Assembly (NCBI GenBank): GCA_024635795.1
Contig: JAGXIH010000002.1
Span: 1-45,095, forward strand
DNA from: Salegentibacter sp.
Lineage (GTDB): Bacteria; Bacteroidota; Bacteroidia; Flavobacteriales; Flavobacteriaceae
Length of the DNA stretch: 45,095 nt
Direction of reading: 5' to 3'
The notes under the pieces were generated by a model. That model saw only the letters and a list, made by a program, of their open reading frames with translations, had not been told where the DNA came from and made no database searches. Below, one piece after another: positions 1-8,703 of the stretch. The translations under genes were made by a program, and so were the position numbers. Positions within the stretch are counted from its first letter, which is position 1; every line of letters starts with the position of its first letter.

Positions 1-126
1 ACGCGTTACGCACCCGTGCGCCGGTCGTCAGCAAATTAGCAAGCTAATTCCTGTTACCCCTCGACTTGCATGTGTTAGGCCTGCCGCTAGCGTTCATCCT
101 GAGCCAGGATCAAACTCTTCATCGTT
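1..126 (-). rRNA. rrs: 16S ribosomal RNA, 5' end only
   Basis: The minus strand contains the conserved AGAGTTTGATCCTGGCTCAG block (complement near 99-118), followed by GATGAACGCTAGCGGCAGGC and the AACACATGCAAGTCGA element, all diagnostic of the first ~100 nt of bacterial 16S rRNA. The sequence then runs off the left edge after the region near E. coli position 120. The mature 5' end is placed about eight bases before AGAGTTTG and is approximate. Only the 5' end is present; the rest of the rRNA operon lies to the left of the window. Confidence 0.97.
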
Positions 127-460
127 GTTTCTTAATATAATTACAACTATCCAAAGTTTGCACTCAAAGACGACTATTCTAGTCTTAATTCTAAATTATT
201 TGTATTAATTACCGCTGAAGATTTCCGCCTTCGCGGAAATGACTTTGGTAATTATACGCGCTGTCAATTCAATAAATCAATGAACTTACCCCCTCCGGCC
301 TTCGGCCACCTCCCCCTAAAGGGTGAGGATCATTCCGCTCTCGGAAGGAAGTTTCTTGTTGAAACCAAAGGACTCGAACCTCTCTTTTTAATTACCCACC
401 CGGGATTTCCTGTCAATATTTCTTCGTGAACTACGCAGCCAGTCTCGCTGAAAGCGGCTG
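127..460 (-). other. rRNA operon leader
   Basis: About 330 bases separate the nearest rRNA promoter from the 16S 5' end, and no protein gene is apparent. The stretch contains a hairpin ATTTCCGC-CTTC-GCGGAAAT at 221-240 that recurs near 12.7 kb, a GGCC-TTC-GGCC stem inside a C-rich block around 290-325, and a small TTCCG-CTCT-CGGAA hairpin near 333-346. It is probably a transcribed pre-rRNA leader that is removed by processing; no boxA-like antitermination signal was identified with confidence. Confidence 0.6.
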
Positions 461-493
461 CAAATATACAACTGTTTTTCCTTTACTTCCAAA
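461..493 (-). promoter_or_regulatory. rRNA promoter, proximal
   Basis: On the minus strand the -7 element TATATTTG (plus CAAATATA at 461-468) lies 21 bp from a TTTG -33 element (plus CAAA at 490-493). This matches the Bacteroidota housekeeping sigma consensus TTTG/TAnnTTTG. It is nearest to 16S and shares a longer block with the distal promoter at 711. Confidence 0.8.
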
Positions 494-564
494 CAAAATC
501 TTTGAAAAGTTTTAAAGTAAATCGCAGTCTTAAAAGAACCTCTCGCTAGCTGTTTTTGCGGGTG

Positions 565-595
565 CAAATATACCAGGCTTTTTCTTTATGGCAAG
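565..595 (-). promoter_or_regulatory. rRNA promoter, middle
   Basis: A second minus-strand TATATTTG (plus CAAATATA at 565-572) has a near-consensus -33 element (plus CAAG at 592-595) 19 bp away. The flanking context GGGTGCAAATATACC resembles the other two copies. Confidence 0.7.
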
Positions 596-710
596 AAAAA
601 AAGTTTATTTTTTTTATTACCCAAAAAAAGCTTTCAAAACCTTCTCTCAATCCACGTTTTTAAAGAACTTCCGCCTACTCCTCAACTCCCGTTGCCCTCC
701 TAAGCGGCTG

Positions 711-741
711 CAAATATACAGCTGTTTTTTCATTACACAAG
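711..741 (-). promoter_or_regulatory. rRNA promoter, distal
   Basis: A third minus-strand TATATTTG (plus CAAATATA at 711-718) has CAAG at 738-741 with a 19 bp spacer. Around the -7 element it repeats the proximal promoter almost exactly, with AAGCGGCTGCAAATATACA present at both 452-470 and 702-720, and a CTGTTTTT block follows each. Confidence 0.75.
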
Positions 742-891
742 ACATTTCTGAATTCAAGTGATTTTTATGAGATTCTTATCCTATAATTAGCTTCAGCATA
801 AAAATTCTCAGCAAATGATGGAGGAAACAAATCAAATCCGTGGAACTTTTAGATAAAACCTCTTCCGAAGAGAAGAAGATTCAGCATAAGA

Positions 892-2826
892 TTACATAAA
901 AAAGTTCCAGACCAAGCCAAATCTTATTAGAAAATCGGTGTAGGGGTAACCCGGGGCCACGAAATTATTGTTTCCGTTGATCAGAGAATTCACATTCTCC
1001 AGCTTAAAAAAGATGCGGGTCTGGTCTATTTTCCCGTTAAAAAAGAAATCTACAACCGGATAATTCCCGATCTCCATTTCATTTTGAACATAGAATTCAG
1101 CTAAAACCGGGTCATAGGCGTTGGTCTCATATTGGCTAAAGTATTTAAAAGTAAAACCTGTCTGAAGAAACAAAGCCCGCTGAAACCAGTGATCCTGATA
1201 GTAGGCAGAATTCCTGGTCACAAAAGCCGGGACTTTTAATACGGAAGCCCCATCCAGAACATTCTGATACATTAAGGCATTATCGAAACCAAAAACCCCA
1301 AGGTCGAAACCGCGATAAGCTTTCAATTTAAAATAACGCAACTGGTCATCGTACTGGAAAGGCTTGACCATTCCCTCTTCATTCAATCCAAAATAAGTGA
1401 AATTCTGCACCTGGGTGATTTCAGCATCGATATCGGCTAGTTTTTCCGAGTCCAGTTTAAAGTAAAGTTGCTGGGTATTTATATTATCAAAACTGGTTTG
1501 CCAGTTATAGTTCAGGTAATTGCTTTGATAAAGCATAAAATTATAATCGGGAAGCCTGCTGTTTTGATTAAAACCGAATTCGATCTCGTTTTCTTCATTA
1601 AAGGCATAAGCAGCCGAGGCTTTCAGATAGTTTGCATTGAAATCTCCACCAAAACTCAGCATCGCATCGGCCGTTACACTAAATCCACCCAGGCTATTTT
1701 CGTATTCTCCACCAGCGGCATAATTTGTTCCTTTCAATCGATTATCGATCCTGCCTTCCGAAGTATAATAAACGGTATTATACCCATAATTATAGGTAGT
1801 GATCGAAGCTTTTGCTTTAAGGTCTCCCAAAACTTCATTGGTGAACCGGGCATAAGCTTCGTTGGTAAGTTCTTCCAGGCGAACCACATCATTAAGGTTA
1901 GCACTATCGAAAGACTCCCCAAAAATATCATTCATGGCTTTGGTCTGCTCAAACTGAAACTTTTTATAATCAAAATTAAAAATATGCCCAAAAGTTAGAG
2001 CACTGGTATTATCGGGCCGCGGCTCGGTCAAATGATAAAGGTGGTCAAGGTAAAAACGCTTCCCATAAAGGGTGCTTTGAGCGTTTTCGAAATTCATTTC
2101 CAGGAGAGAGCGGTCTTCAAACTCTTCTTCTTTACTGATATATTGCTCCATCGCCAACGAATTTAACCCACCGTTTTCCTGGTTCATAAGGTTATGAGAA
2201 ACAAAATGTGATTTCAGCTGGTATTTTCTATTCAGGGTTTGGTAATTAAGGGTAGTCCTGAAAATTCCGGTGCTCGTTAACTGATGCTGATATTTCCCTA
2301 AAGCCCGAACACCTTTATAGGCAATAGAGAAATTAAGCCTATCGGAAGTATTAATAGTAAAAAACGCATCCAGCTGTTGCCCTTGCTCGGGTACGGTTTT
2401 AAAATATAATTCGGTTAACGGAGTAGGAACATGATAATAGTAAATATCCTCTACTTCCATAAAACCAAAGTGCCTCGCTCCTGCCACAAAACCCGGCATC
2501 AATTTATCTGTTTCCCGTCGCAGACTTAAGGAATTATAGGTTTGCCCGGTATTGGGAAAGCTAAGCAGTTCAAAATTATCCTTTCGGAGGTAATTGAATT
2601 TATATTCTTTATAGATATTAAGGGTAGTATCTACAAATGTGGTATCACTTTCAACGGAAATTATTTTGTAGGCTTCAATTGGAGGTTTGGCTAAGGAATC
2701 TGAACCGGGTTGTTGATTTCCTTTATCAGGAACTTTCCCACCTGCACGTAGTAACTGACCATCCTGAGTCATGCCCAGAAAAGGCACCAAAATAAAAAGA
2801 ATAAATAAGATTTTTGTTTTCTTCAT
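892..2826 (-). CDS. putative outer-membrane porin
   Basis: This 644-residue protein begins with an export signal (MKKTKILFILFILVPFLG). A short polar, proline-rich linker with basic and acidic residues follows (residues ~25-50). The rest is a long series of alternating aromatic and polar strands ending in Phe-Phe-Met, the profile of a large beta-barrel. Length and composition fit the 'putative porin' family common in Flavobacteriia (family assignment from memory, not a search). It likely resides in the outer membrane; the transported substrate cannot be inferred. The gene stands alone: an intrinsic terminator separates it from the uptake operon upstream, and a TAnnTTTG -7 element lies just before its ATG. 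A weak hairpin follows the stop near 860-872. Confidence 0.7.
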   Translation of the reverse strand: MKKTKILFILFILVPFLGMTQDGQLLRAGGKVPDKGNQQPGSDSLAKPPIEAYKIISVESDTTFVDTTLNIYKEYKFNYLRKDNFELLSFPNTGQTYNSLSLRRETDKLMPGFVAGARHFGFMEVEDIYYYHVPTPLTELYFKTVPEQGQQLDAFFTINTSDRLNFSIAYKGVRALGKYQHQLTSTGIFRTTLNYQTLNRKYQLKSHFVSHNLMNQENGGLNSLAMEQYISKEEEFEDRSLLEMNFENAQSTLYGKRFYLDHLYHLTEPRPDNTSALTFGHIFNFDYKKFQFEQTKAMNDIFGESFDSANLNDVVRLEELTNEAYARFTNEVLGDLKAKASITTYNYGYNTVYYTSEGRIDNRLKGTNYAAGGEYENSLGGFSVTADAMLSFGGDFNANYLKASAAYAFNEENEIEFGFNQNSRLPDYNFMLYQSNYLNYNWQTSFDNINTQQLYFKLDSEKLADIDAEITQVQNFTYFGLNEEGMVKPFQYDDQLRYFKLKAYRGFDLGVFGFDNALMYQNVLDGASVLKVPAFVTRNSAYYQDHWFQRALFLQTGFTFKYFSQYETNAYDPVLAEFYVQNEMEIGNYPVVDFFFNGKIDQTRIFFKLENVNSLINGNNNFVAPGYPYTDFLIRFGLVWNFFM

Positions 2827-2842
2827 ATAAATAGCACTTCAG

Positions 2843-2850
2843 CAAAAGTA
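2843..2850 (-). promoter_or_regulatory. -7 promoter element of the porin gene
   Basis: Minus-strand TACTTTTG (plus CAAAAGTA) matches TAnnTTTG and lies 17 bp upstream of the porin ATG, which implies a very short 5' leader. No good TTTG -33 element is visible at the expected distance. Confidence 0.5.
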
Positions 2851-2904
2851 GGATAAAAGTGAGAATAAGAATTAAACCTAACTAATAATCGATAATATTA
2901 TACA

Positions 2905-2936
2905 AAAAAAGCTGCCTTCTAAAAGACAGCTTTTTT
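2905..2936. terminator. intrinsic terminator after the SusCD-lipoprotein operon
   Basis: Arms AAAAAAGCTG (2905-2914) and CAGCTTTTTT (2927-2936) give a stem with A/T tracts on both sides, so it can act in both directions. Its position between the lipoprotein stop (2970) and the porin start (2826) makes it the end of the minus-strand uptake operon. Confidence 0.85.
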
Positions 2937-2969
2937 CAAGCAATAAATTTATATTATAAAAATAACAGT

Positions 2970-3689
2970 TTAGTCTAAAGTGAACTCTACTGTTGCAGAA
3001 TCTCCAAAATCACCGGGAATTACAACAAGGTCTTCACCACCATAAGTTAATGTCACTGAACCCGGAGCAGCTATACCGTCACCATAGGAATCATATACTG
3101 TGAAAGTATAGGTTCCTGCATCAAGACATCTTTTTACAGATGCAGTAGCGGTACCATCTGAAAAGCCCCCTCCATCAAAAAGGACAATTCCTTCAGAATC
3201 ATTAATTTCCCAAGTGGTTTCACTGGCCCAATCATCAAAGATGAAGTTGATTCTGAATTCAGGGAAAGGACAAATTTGAGCTACATTTATCGTGATAGGA
3301 TCACCAATAAATAAACCTTCCTGATTACCAAAATTTAAAACCAAGGTTTCTCCTACCGGACCGATATTTATATCAGCCACATCAATAGTAAGAGCACCCT
3401 CATTGGTACCACCCGGTACGGTTACAGTTGCAGGTACAGAATAAGCATCAGGGCTTAAACTGGAATCGTCTAAATCTACCATAACATCGAAAGTTCTGTC
3501 ACCACTAACTACATTAGCAGTGTAAACTTTTACATCATAAGTAGTACTTCCATTAAATTCAACCTCAACAACCGGAGTTTGGCTTTCAAAGGACACATAA
3601 TTAAGAGAAGCATTATCGTCATCACTATCACAGCTCACAAAAACAGAGGTTGTGACAAACGCTAAAAATAATATTAATATTTTTTTCAT
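2970..3689 (-). CDS. lipoprotein of the SusCD locus
   Basis: This 239-residue protein has a signal peptide with lipobox VFVSC (cysteine at residue ~20). DSDDDN follows, an acidic stretch typical of Bacteroidota lipoproteins exported to the cell surface. Residues ~30-140 look like a beta-sandwich of Calx-beta or bacterial Ig type. The C-terminal ~95 residues carry a DDWASETTWEI...CLDAGTYTFTVYDSYGDG pattern, which resembles a small secreted beta domain seen in extracellular Bacteroidota proteins (recognised by pattern only). As the third gene of the susC-susD operon, it is probably a surface ligand-binding accessory. A large hairpin separates it from susD, so its expression may be set separately. 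The ligand is unknown. Confidence 0.65.
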   Translation of the reverse strand: MKKILILFLAFVTTSVFVSCDSDDDNASLNYVSFESQTPVVEVEFNGSTTYDVKVYTANVVSGDRTFDVMVDLDDSSLSPDAYSVPATVTVPGGTNEGALTIDVADINIGPVGETLVLNFGNQEGLFIGDPITINVAQICPFPEFRINFIFDDWASETTWEINDSEGIVLFDGGGFSDGTATASVKRCLDAGTYTFTVYDSYGDGIAAPGSVTLTYGGEDLVVIPGDFGDSATVEFTLD

Positions 3690-3713
3690 TTTTTTAATTG
3701 GTTTTACTATGAA

Positions 3714-3754
3714 TAAGCAATAAGCCTTTTCCGGAGAAAAGGGCTTATTGCTTA
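3714..3754 (-). promoter_or_regulatory. intercistronic hairpin between susD and the lipoprotein gene
   Basis: Arms TAAGCAATAAGCC (3714-3726) and GGCTTATTGCTTA (3742-3754) are perfectly complementary over 13 bp, and an inner TTTTC/GAAAA stem extends them past a one-base bulge. No T-tract follows on the minus strand, so an RNA stability or processing element, or a leaky terminator, is more likely than a simple terminator. Confidence 0.6.
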
Positions 3755-3760
3755 GAGCTT

Positions 3761-5257
3761 TTAGTTAATATTAGGGTTGTTTTGACGCTCACTTTGAGGA
3801 ATCTCAAAGGTCATTTCATCTGAATTGAAAGGAACTGTTCTTCCAGGGTAAGTTAAATGGTTAGAACCCAAAGTTGCGGTCTTACCTAATCTCTTACCGG
3901 CTAGATATACTTTACCTTCACCCCATAATTCAATTCTTGTTTGCAAATAAATTTCATCAGCAAGCTGTTGACCGGTTAAAGCATCAAGATAAGATGTGTC
4001 ATCTATACGCTCTTCAAGCAGGTCTCTTAATGCCTCTCTCGCAGTATCATCATCCCCGGTATCTGCAGCACTTTCTGCAAGTAACAAATACATTTCTGCG
4101 ATTCGCATATAAACATAATCAGTGGTAACATTTCTTTGTCCAGCTACAGTTCTATCTGGGTGATAGAATTTATTGATAGGATATAAAGTTCCATTTCCAT
4201 ATGCATTTACGAATTGTCCTTTACGAACATCATTGTCTGGAATTTGAGCATAAAGATCGTGGTTGATCTCTTTTGGATCTCCGGCCCAGGCATAGCTATA
4301 AGTAAAGAGGTCAATTTGCCCCCACCAGGAAACAAGGTCCAAACCAATATCAAGAGTTTGGTCTACACCCCACATCCATCCACTGGTTCCAACATCGTTA
4401 AAACCGGCAGCATCAAGATTTTCACCATTGTATGTAACCTCGTTGGCACTCATAATTGAGTATCCTCCGGTGTTGATAACATCCTGAGCTGTAATTTTAG
4501 CATTTGGATAGTCACCCTTTGCAGCATAAGCATACGCAAGAAGCCCCTTGGCAACAGATTGATCGATCTGGTTTTTAGCCGTTCTACCAAAATTGTTTAA
4601 AAGACCTATCGCGTCAGTAAGATCAGCTATAACGAGGTTTAAAACATCTTCAGACGTACTTAAAGTTGCAGCTTCATCGGCAACAGTGGTGTATATTGGA
4701 AGAATTGGCTCAGAAGGATTATATCCTTCAGCAAGATATTGAGAGAGATAAAAATAAGCATATGCTCTCATAGCTTTTGCCTGCCCCATAATGGCGCGGG
4801 CATCATCATTTTCCAGTTCAGCATCATTACCACCAAGACCATCGATTACGATGTTAGCTCCAAAGATAATTCTATAGTAATATCTCCAAACCTGGTAGTT
4901 ATCCCCGTAGGTATAATCCATGGTTGATTGATATTCAACGATATCCTGGTACCAGCCATAGGTATAACCGGCCAGAACCATATCACCACTTAACATATCA
5001 GAATAAATATCATAACCTTTCTGTCCAAAATCATCATGGCCATCTGTTCCTCCAGTACCTGTTAGGTACATGGTAGAATAAAGTCCTGAAATGTTTGCAT
5101 TTTGAAGGGAAGGGTTCAATACGGAAGCCTCAGCCACCTGATCTGAAGAAACGAACTGTGTAGGCTCTGTTTCCAAAAAATCTTCACTACATCCTGTTAG
5201 AGTTAATGCTCCAGCAAGGATTGGTATAAAAAATTTAGTTTTCATTTTCATTTTCAA
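3761..5257 (-). CDS. SusD/RagB-family outer-membrane lipoprotein
   Basis: This 498-residue protein has a lipobox LTLTGC followed by SEDFLETEPTQ, the hallmark start of SusD proteins (serine/acid-rich segment, then FLxxxP). Helical TPR-like segments follow, including AKAMRAYAYFYLSQYLAEGY, and the C-terminal part has RIAEMYLLLAESAADTG and a RIELWGEGKVYLAGKRLG block where SusD proteins read 'RR.EL..EG.R..DL.R'. The C-terminus FEIPQSERQNNPNIN matches the usual 'IP..E...NPN' ending. SusD proteins cap the SusC channel and capture the nutrient (glycan, peptide or other). Three in-frame ATGs (5257, 5251, 5245) make the exact start uncertain. Only 5 bp separate it from susC. Confidence 0.93.
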   Translation of the reverse strand: MKMKMKTKFFIPILAGALTLTGCSEDFLETEPTQFVSSDQVAEASVLNPSLQNANISGLYSTMYLTGTGGTDGHDDFGQKGYDIYSDMLSGDMVLAGYTYGWYQDIVEYQSTMDYTYGDNYQVWRYYYRIIFGANIVIDGLGGNDAELENDDARAIMGQAKAMRAYAYFYLSQYLAEGYNPSEPILPIYTTVADEAATLSTSEDVLNLVIADLTDAIGLLNNFGRTAKNQIDQSVAKGLLAYAYAAKGDYPNAKITAQDVINTGGYSIMSANEVTYNGENLDAAGFNDVGTSGWMWGVDQTLDIGLDLVSWWGQIDLFTYSYAWAGDPKEINHDLYAQIPDNDVRKGQFVNAYGNGTLYPINKFYHPDRTVAGQRNVTTDYVYMRIAEMYLLLAESAADTGDDDTAREALRDLLEERIDDTSYLDALTGQQLADEIYLQTRIELWGEGKVYLAGKRLGKTATLGSNHLTYPGRTVPFNSDEMTFEIPQSERQNNPNIN

Positions 5258-5262
5258 TATTA

Positions 5263-8200
5263 TTAAAATTTAACTCTAACCCCTGCAGTGATTGTAGAAA
5301 GCGGGGAATAAGTGTACCAATCTGAACCACCGGCTTCAGAGGTTTGCGGGTTCCACCCGTCACGATCTGTAAAAAGTGCAAGGTTATCACCAGATATCCA
5401 AAGACTAAATGCATCCATTCCAATGGTATCAATAAATTCGGTTGGCACGGTATAGCCCAGTCTTACGTTATTTAGAGAAACATAATCTAACTTTCTCAAG
5501 AATCTACTTGAAGTAGATGCCACATTGGTATCATAGTTAGATGAAATTCTTGGTACAGAGGTGATATCACCCGGTTGTTGCCATCTGTCGCGAATATCAA
5601 CGTGCCAGTTATTACTACCAATTTGGTCATTATGCATTAGGCGGGCATATTGGAAATCATATCCATATCCACCAAATTGATAAAGCATTTGTACATTAAG
5701 ATTAAAATTACCAAAACCAGTAGCAAGGTTTAAAGCACCTCTAACATCTGGAATAGCAGTTTTATCCACAAACTTTTGAGTAGCCCATGCATAATTTTTT
5801 GTGGTAGCTACATCTATATTACCTTCCATATCTGGATTGGAATTCATATACTCATAAAGACTTGAAATGATCTCACCACCATCAGACATTAAGCCTCCGT
5901 CAGGAACACCATTGTTGTTAGCATCAACGAAATGAGAGAACCACATTCCTTCACCTGAAGCAGGATCTACACCGGCCCAGTCACGAATATAAAAGTCGTA
6001 AATTGAACGGCCTGCAGTTCTACCATAGTAACCCGCAATATCAAGAACTTTCTCTTCTCCAGTTGTTGGATCTATTGGTAACTCCAACATTTCGTTTTTA
6101 ATGATCTCCCCGTTTACACCAAGAGTTAAATAGAAGTCCTCATTCTGTATGATCTTACCGGTCAACTGGTATTCAAGACCTTGATTTTGTAGTATCCCAT
6201 CGTTAACCTGAATTATTGCATACCCTAAAGATGGAGCAACTCTTCTATCAAAAATCTGATCTTCTGTTAATTTGTTATAGTAGTCGAAGCTACCTTCAAG
6301 ATAATTTCCTAAAGAAAATTCAACCCCAGTCTGGAACATTTTAGAGGTTTCCCAGGTAAGATTTGGATTTCCTTTAGTATTGAATGATAAGGATATTTCA
6401 TCATTAAGGTTATCCACGTTAAACAAGTCGGCTCCAGGATAGAATCCAACCCCGGCTTGATCTCCTAGTAAACCATAACTAGCCTTCAACTTTAAAAAGC
6501 TAAAAACATCCTGATTGCTCATGAAGTTCTCATTAGAAAGCACCCAGGCAGCACCAACAGATCCAAAAGTTCCCCATTTATCCTGAAGGAATCTGGAAGA
6601 ACCATCTCTTCTTATGGTACCAGAAAGGAAATAAGTATCATTAAAATCATAATTTAATTGACCAAAATAACTCTCAAGAGTATAGTCTAATTTATAAGAT
6701 CCCGGAGGATTGTTAACTACACCTAAATTAAGTTCTGTGGCATCTGGCACTACAAGATTAGATCTTGAAGCGAATAAAAAAGATTGTTCATATGAGTTAC
6801 TTTCATGGGCAGCTAAAGCTTCAAAAGTGTGCCCTCCAAATGTTTTGTTGTAACGAAGCAACTGCAAGAAGTTATAAGATAATCTTTCTGTTTGTTGCTT
6901 AAAAAGTGAACCGTTTTGCCCGGCTGAACCTCCGTAGAAAGGATTCCCTCTACTATCAAGATTGCTATTGAAATATTGAGAACCAAATCGGGTTTCAAAA
7001 TTAAGACCTTCAGCAATACGAGCATTGAAGAAAACGTTGGCGTTTATCTCATGTCTTACTGTATTATTCAAATCCTGATGAGCACCAGCAATAGCGTTTG
7101 TTAAGGCACCAAAACCACGACCTTCACCAAAATCATATTGATTACCTTCAAAATAAGGATCTGGGAGGATACTTCCATCTTGATCTCTTAGAAATAAGGG
7201 ATAAATTGATGGAATATTATCTACAAACCAGAATACACTTCCTGAATCTTCAGATTGTCCTAAGTTATTGATTTCTGAAACAGAGTAACCTAAGTCCATT
7301 GTACCACTTAACCAATCCTTAACATCATGAGCAACATTCAATCTTGCTGAAATTCTTTCGAAATCGGAATTAATTGAATAACCCTGATCGTCTAGATAAC
7401 CTATAGAAGTATAGTATGTGGATTTATCGTTACCACCACTAATTTTCAGGTTAGCCTCAGTACGGATAGCCGGTTGAAACGCATAATCTTCCCAATCTTC
7501 CGGAGTATATTTTCTTTCCAATCCCGGTCTAACCATTCTTGTTTCAGGATCAATTATTTGATCTCCTGCCGTATTATAATAGTTATATTTTGGATCTAAA
7601 CCTGAATTAGAAAACAATCTATCATTAGCAAAAGCAACAGGATCTGCCGCTCCAGAAGCATCACCTCTATTATAAAGGGCTTCCCAGCTTAACGCCAAAT
7701 ATTCGTCTGGATCAGAAAGCACTTCACTACGGTTTAATAATTGCATGTTTTGACCTGTTTTAAGCTCTACTTCAATAGCAGCTTCTCCTGCCTTACCACC
7801 TCGGGTAGTAATAACAATTACACCGTTAGCACCTCTTGCTCCATAAATAGCTGTTGCCGCTGCATCCTTCAAAATAGTAGTCGATGCGACATCAGCTGGG
7901 TTAATAGCAGAAATACTTCCAGAGTAAGGAACCCCATCTACAACATAAAGTGGATCTCTGTTTCCGTTTACAGAACCAATTCCACGAATTCTAATAGTAC
8001 CAACACTACCTGGTTGACCAGACGTGTTGATAACCCGAACACCGGCTGCTTCTCCAGCCAAGGCTTTGGAAACATCAGAAACGTTTTTACGTTCAAGATT
8101 TTCTCCCGAAACCACGGTAGCAGTACCGGTAAATGATCTTTTAGTTGCTGTACCATATCCCACAACAACTACCTCTTCCAATGCCGCAGCATCTACATTA

Positions 8201-8487
8201 AGAGTAACATCTATTCTGGTTTTATTACCTACAGGAATTTCCTGGGTTGTAAAACCTACATAAGAAAACACAAGAACATCTGTACTTTGTACATTGTTGA
8301 TGCTGTAATTCCCATCAAAATTAGTTTGTGCACCTTTCATGGTGCCTTCAACAATTACGTTGACCCCGGGGAGAGGCAAACCTTCTTCATCGACAACCGT
8401 ACCGGTTATCGTCTTTTCCTGTGCAAAGGTAATTTGCACTACAAACGCTAATAATAGCGTCAGAAAACCATGTAATTTGTTTTTCAT
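5263..8487 (-). CDS. SusC/RagA-family TonB-linked outer-membrane transporter
   Basis: From the ATG at 8487 the protein is 1074 residues. That start was chosen because it opens a clean signal peptide (MKNKLHGFLTLLLAFVVQITFAQ); the reading frame extends 23 codons further but those residues do not look like an export signal. A carboxypeptidase-regulatory-like domain follows (TITGTVVDEEGLPLPGVNV...; residues ~25-100). Then come the SusC signature LEEVVVVGYG, a TonB plug (VRINGTS-like VRVINTSGQPGS, RIRGIGS, PLYVVDGVPY, ILKDAAATAIYGARGANGVI) and a ~750-residue beta-barrel ending in VRVKF. It imports a ligand captured by the SusD partner using TonB energy. The substrate is not evident: no polysaccharide-degrading enzyme is nearby. 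Confidence 0.95.
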   Translation of the reverse strand: MKNKLHGFLTLLLAFVVQITFAQEKTITGTVVDEEGLPLPGVNVIVEGTMKGAQTNFDGNYSINNVQSTDVLVFSYVGFTTQEIPVGNKTRIDVTLNVDAAALEEVVVVGYGTATKRSFTGTATVVSGENLERKNVSDVSKALAGEAAGVRVINTSGQPGSVGTIRIRGIGSVNGNRDPLYVVDGVPYSGSISAINPADVASTTILKDAAATAIYGARGANGVIVITTRGGKAGEAAIEVELKTGQNMQLLNRSEVLSDPDEYLALSWEALYNRGDASGAADPVAFANDRLFSNSGLDPKYNYYNTAGDQIIDPETRMVRPGLERKYTPEDWEDYAFQPAIRTEANLKISGGNDKSTYYTSIGYLDDQGYSINSDFERISARLNVAHDVKDWLSGTMDLGYSVSEINNLGQSEDSGSVFWFVDNIPSIYPLFLRDQDGSILPDPYFEGNQYDFGEGRGFGALTNAIAGAHQDLNNTVRHEINANVFFNARIAEGLNFETRFGSQYFNSNLDSRGNPFYGGSAGQNGSLFKQQTERLSYNFLQLLRYNKTFGGHTFEALAAHESNSYEQSFLFASRSNLVVPDATELNLGVVNNPPGSYKLDYTLESYFGQLNYDFNDTYFLSGTIRRDGSSRFLQDKWGTFGSVGAAWVLSNENFMSNQDVFSFLKLKASYGLLGDQAGVGFYPGADLFNVDNLNDEISLSFNTKGNPNLTWETSKMFQTGVEFSLGNYLEGSFDYYNKLTEDQIFDRRVAPSLGYAIIQVNDGILQNQGLEYQLTGKIIQNEDFYLTLGVNGEIIKNEMLELPIDPTTGEEKVLDIAGYYGRTAGRSIYDFYIRDWAGVDPASGEGMWFSHFVDANNNGVPDGGLMSDGGEIISSLYEYMNSNPDMEGNIDVATTKNYAWATQKFVDKTAIPDVRGALNLATGFGNFNLNVQMLYQFGGYGYDFQYARLMHNDQIGSNNWHVDIRDRWQQPGDITSVPRISSNYDTNVASTSSRFLRKLDYVSLNNVRLGYTVPTEFIDTIGMDAFSLWISGDNLALFTDRDGWNPQTSEAGGSDWYTYSPLSTITAGVRVKF

Positions 8488-8594
8488 TATTAAGTTAATT
8501 TGAATTAGCCTTTGCCAAAAATCATAATAAATTCTTAATAAAACAAGGAAAATCATATTAAAGAGTAAAACTCCATTACAAGCATTTTAAACAA

Positions 8595-8610
8595 TTGTAA
8601 AGATTTACAA
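8595..8610. promoter_or_regulatory. 16-bp palindrome upstream of susC
   Basis: TTGTAAA-GA-TTTACAA is a perfect inverted repeat about 110 bp upstream of the susC ATG. Its symmetry and length suit a dimeric DNA-binding protein, but no regulator gene is adjacent and no -33/-7 promoter was recognised between it and susC. Confidence 0.35.
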
Positions 8611-8653
8611 CTATCCGGAAGGCCTATTACTAGATGAATCGGATTTTTTTCAT

Positions 8654-8686
8654 AAAAAAAGGTCGCCCTTCAGGCGACCTTTTTTT
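8654..8686. terminator. intrinsic terminator behind the decayed gene end
   Basis: Arms AAAAAAAGGTCGCC (8654-8667) and GGCGACCTTTTTTT (8673-8686) form a 14-bp stem with a CTTCA loop. It lies 17 bases beyond the minus-strand stop codon at 8704-8706 and could work in either direction. Confidence 0.85.
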
Positions 8687-8703
8687 ACAAATATTAAGTT
8701 AAA

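Noticed and set aside
365-430. possible complete tRNA gene in the rRNA leader
   Set aside because: Only a T-arm-like segment is present; no acceptor partner, D-arm or anticodon arm can be drawn.
8488-8556. 23-codon N-terminal extension of SusC
   Set aside because: The extension does not look like an export signal, while the ATG at 8487 opens a canonical one.
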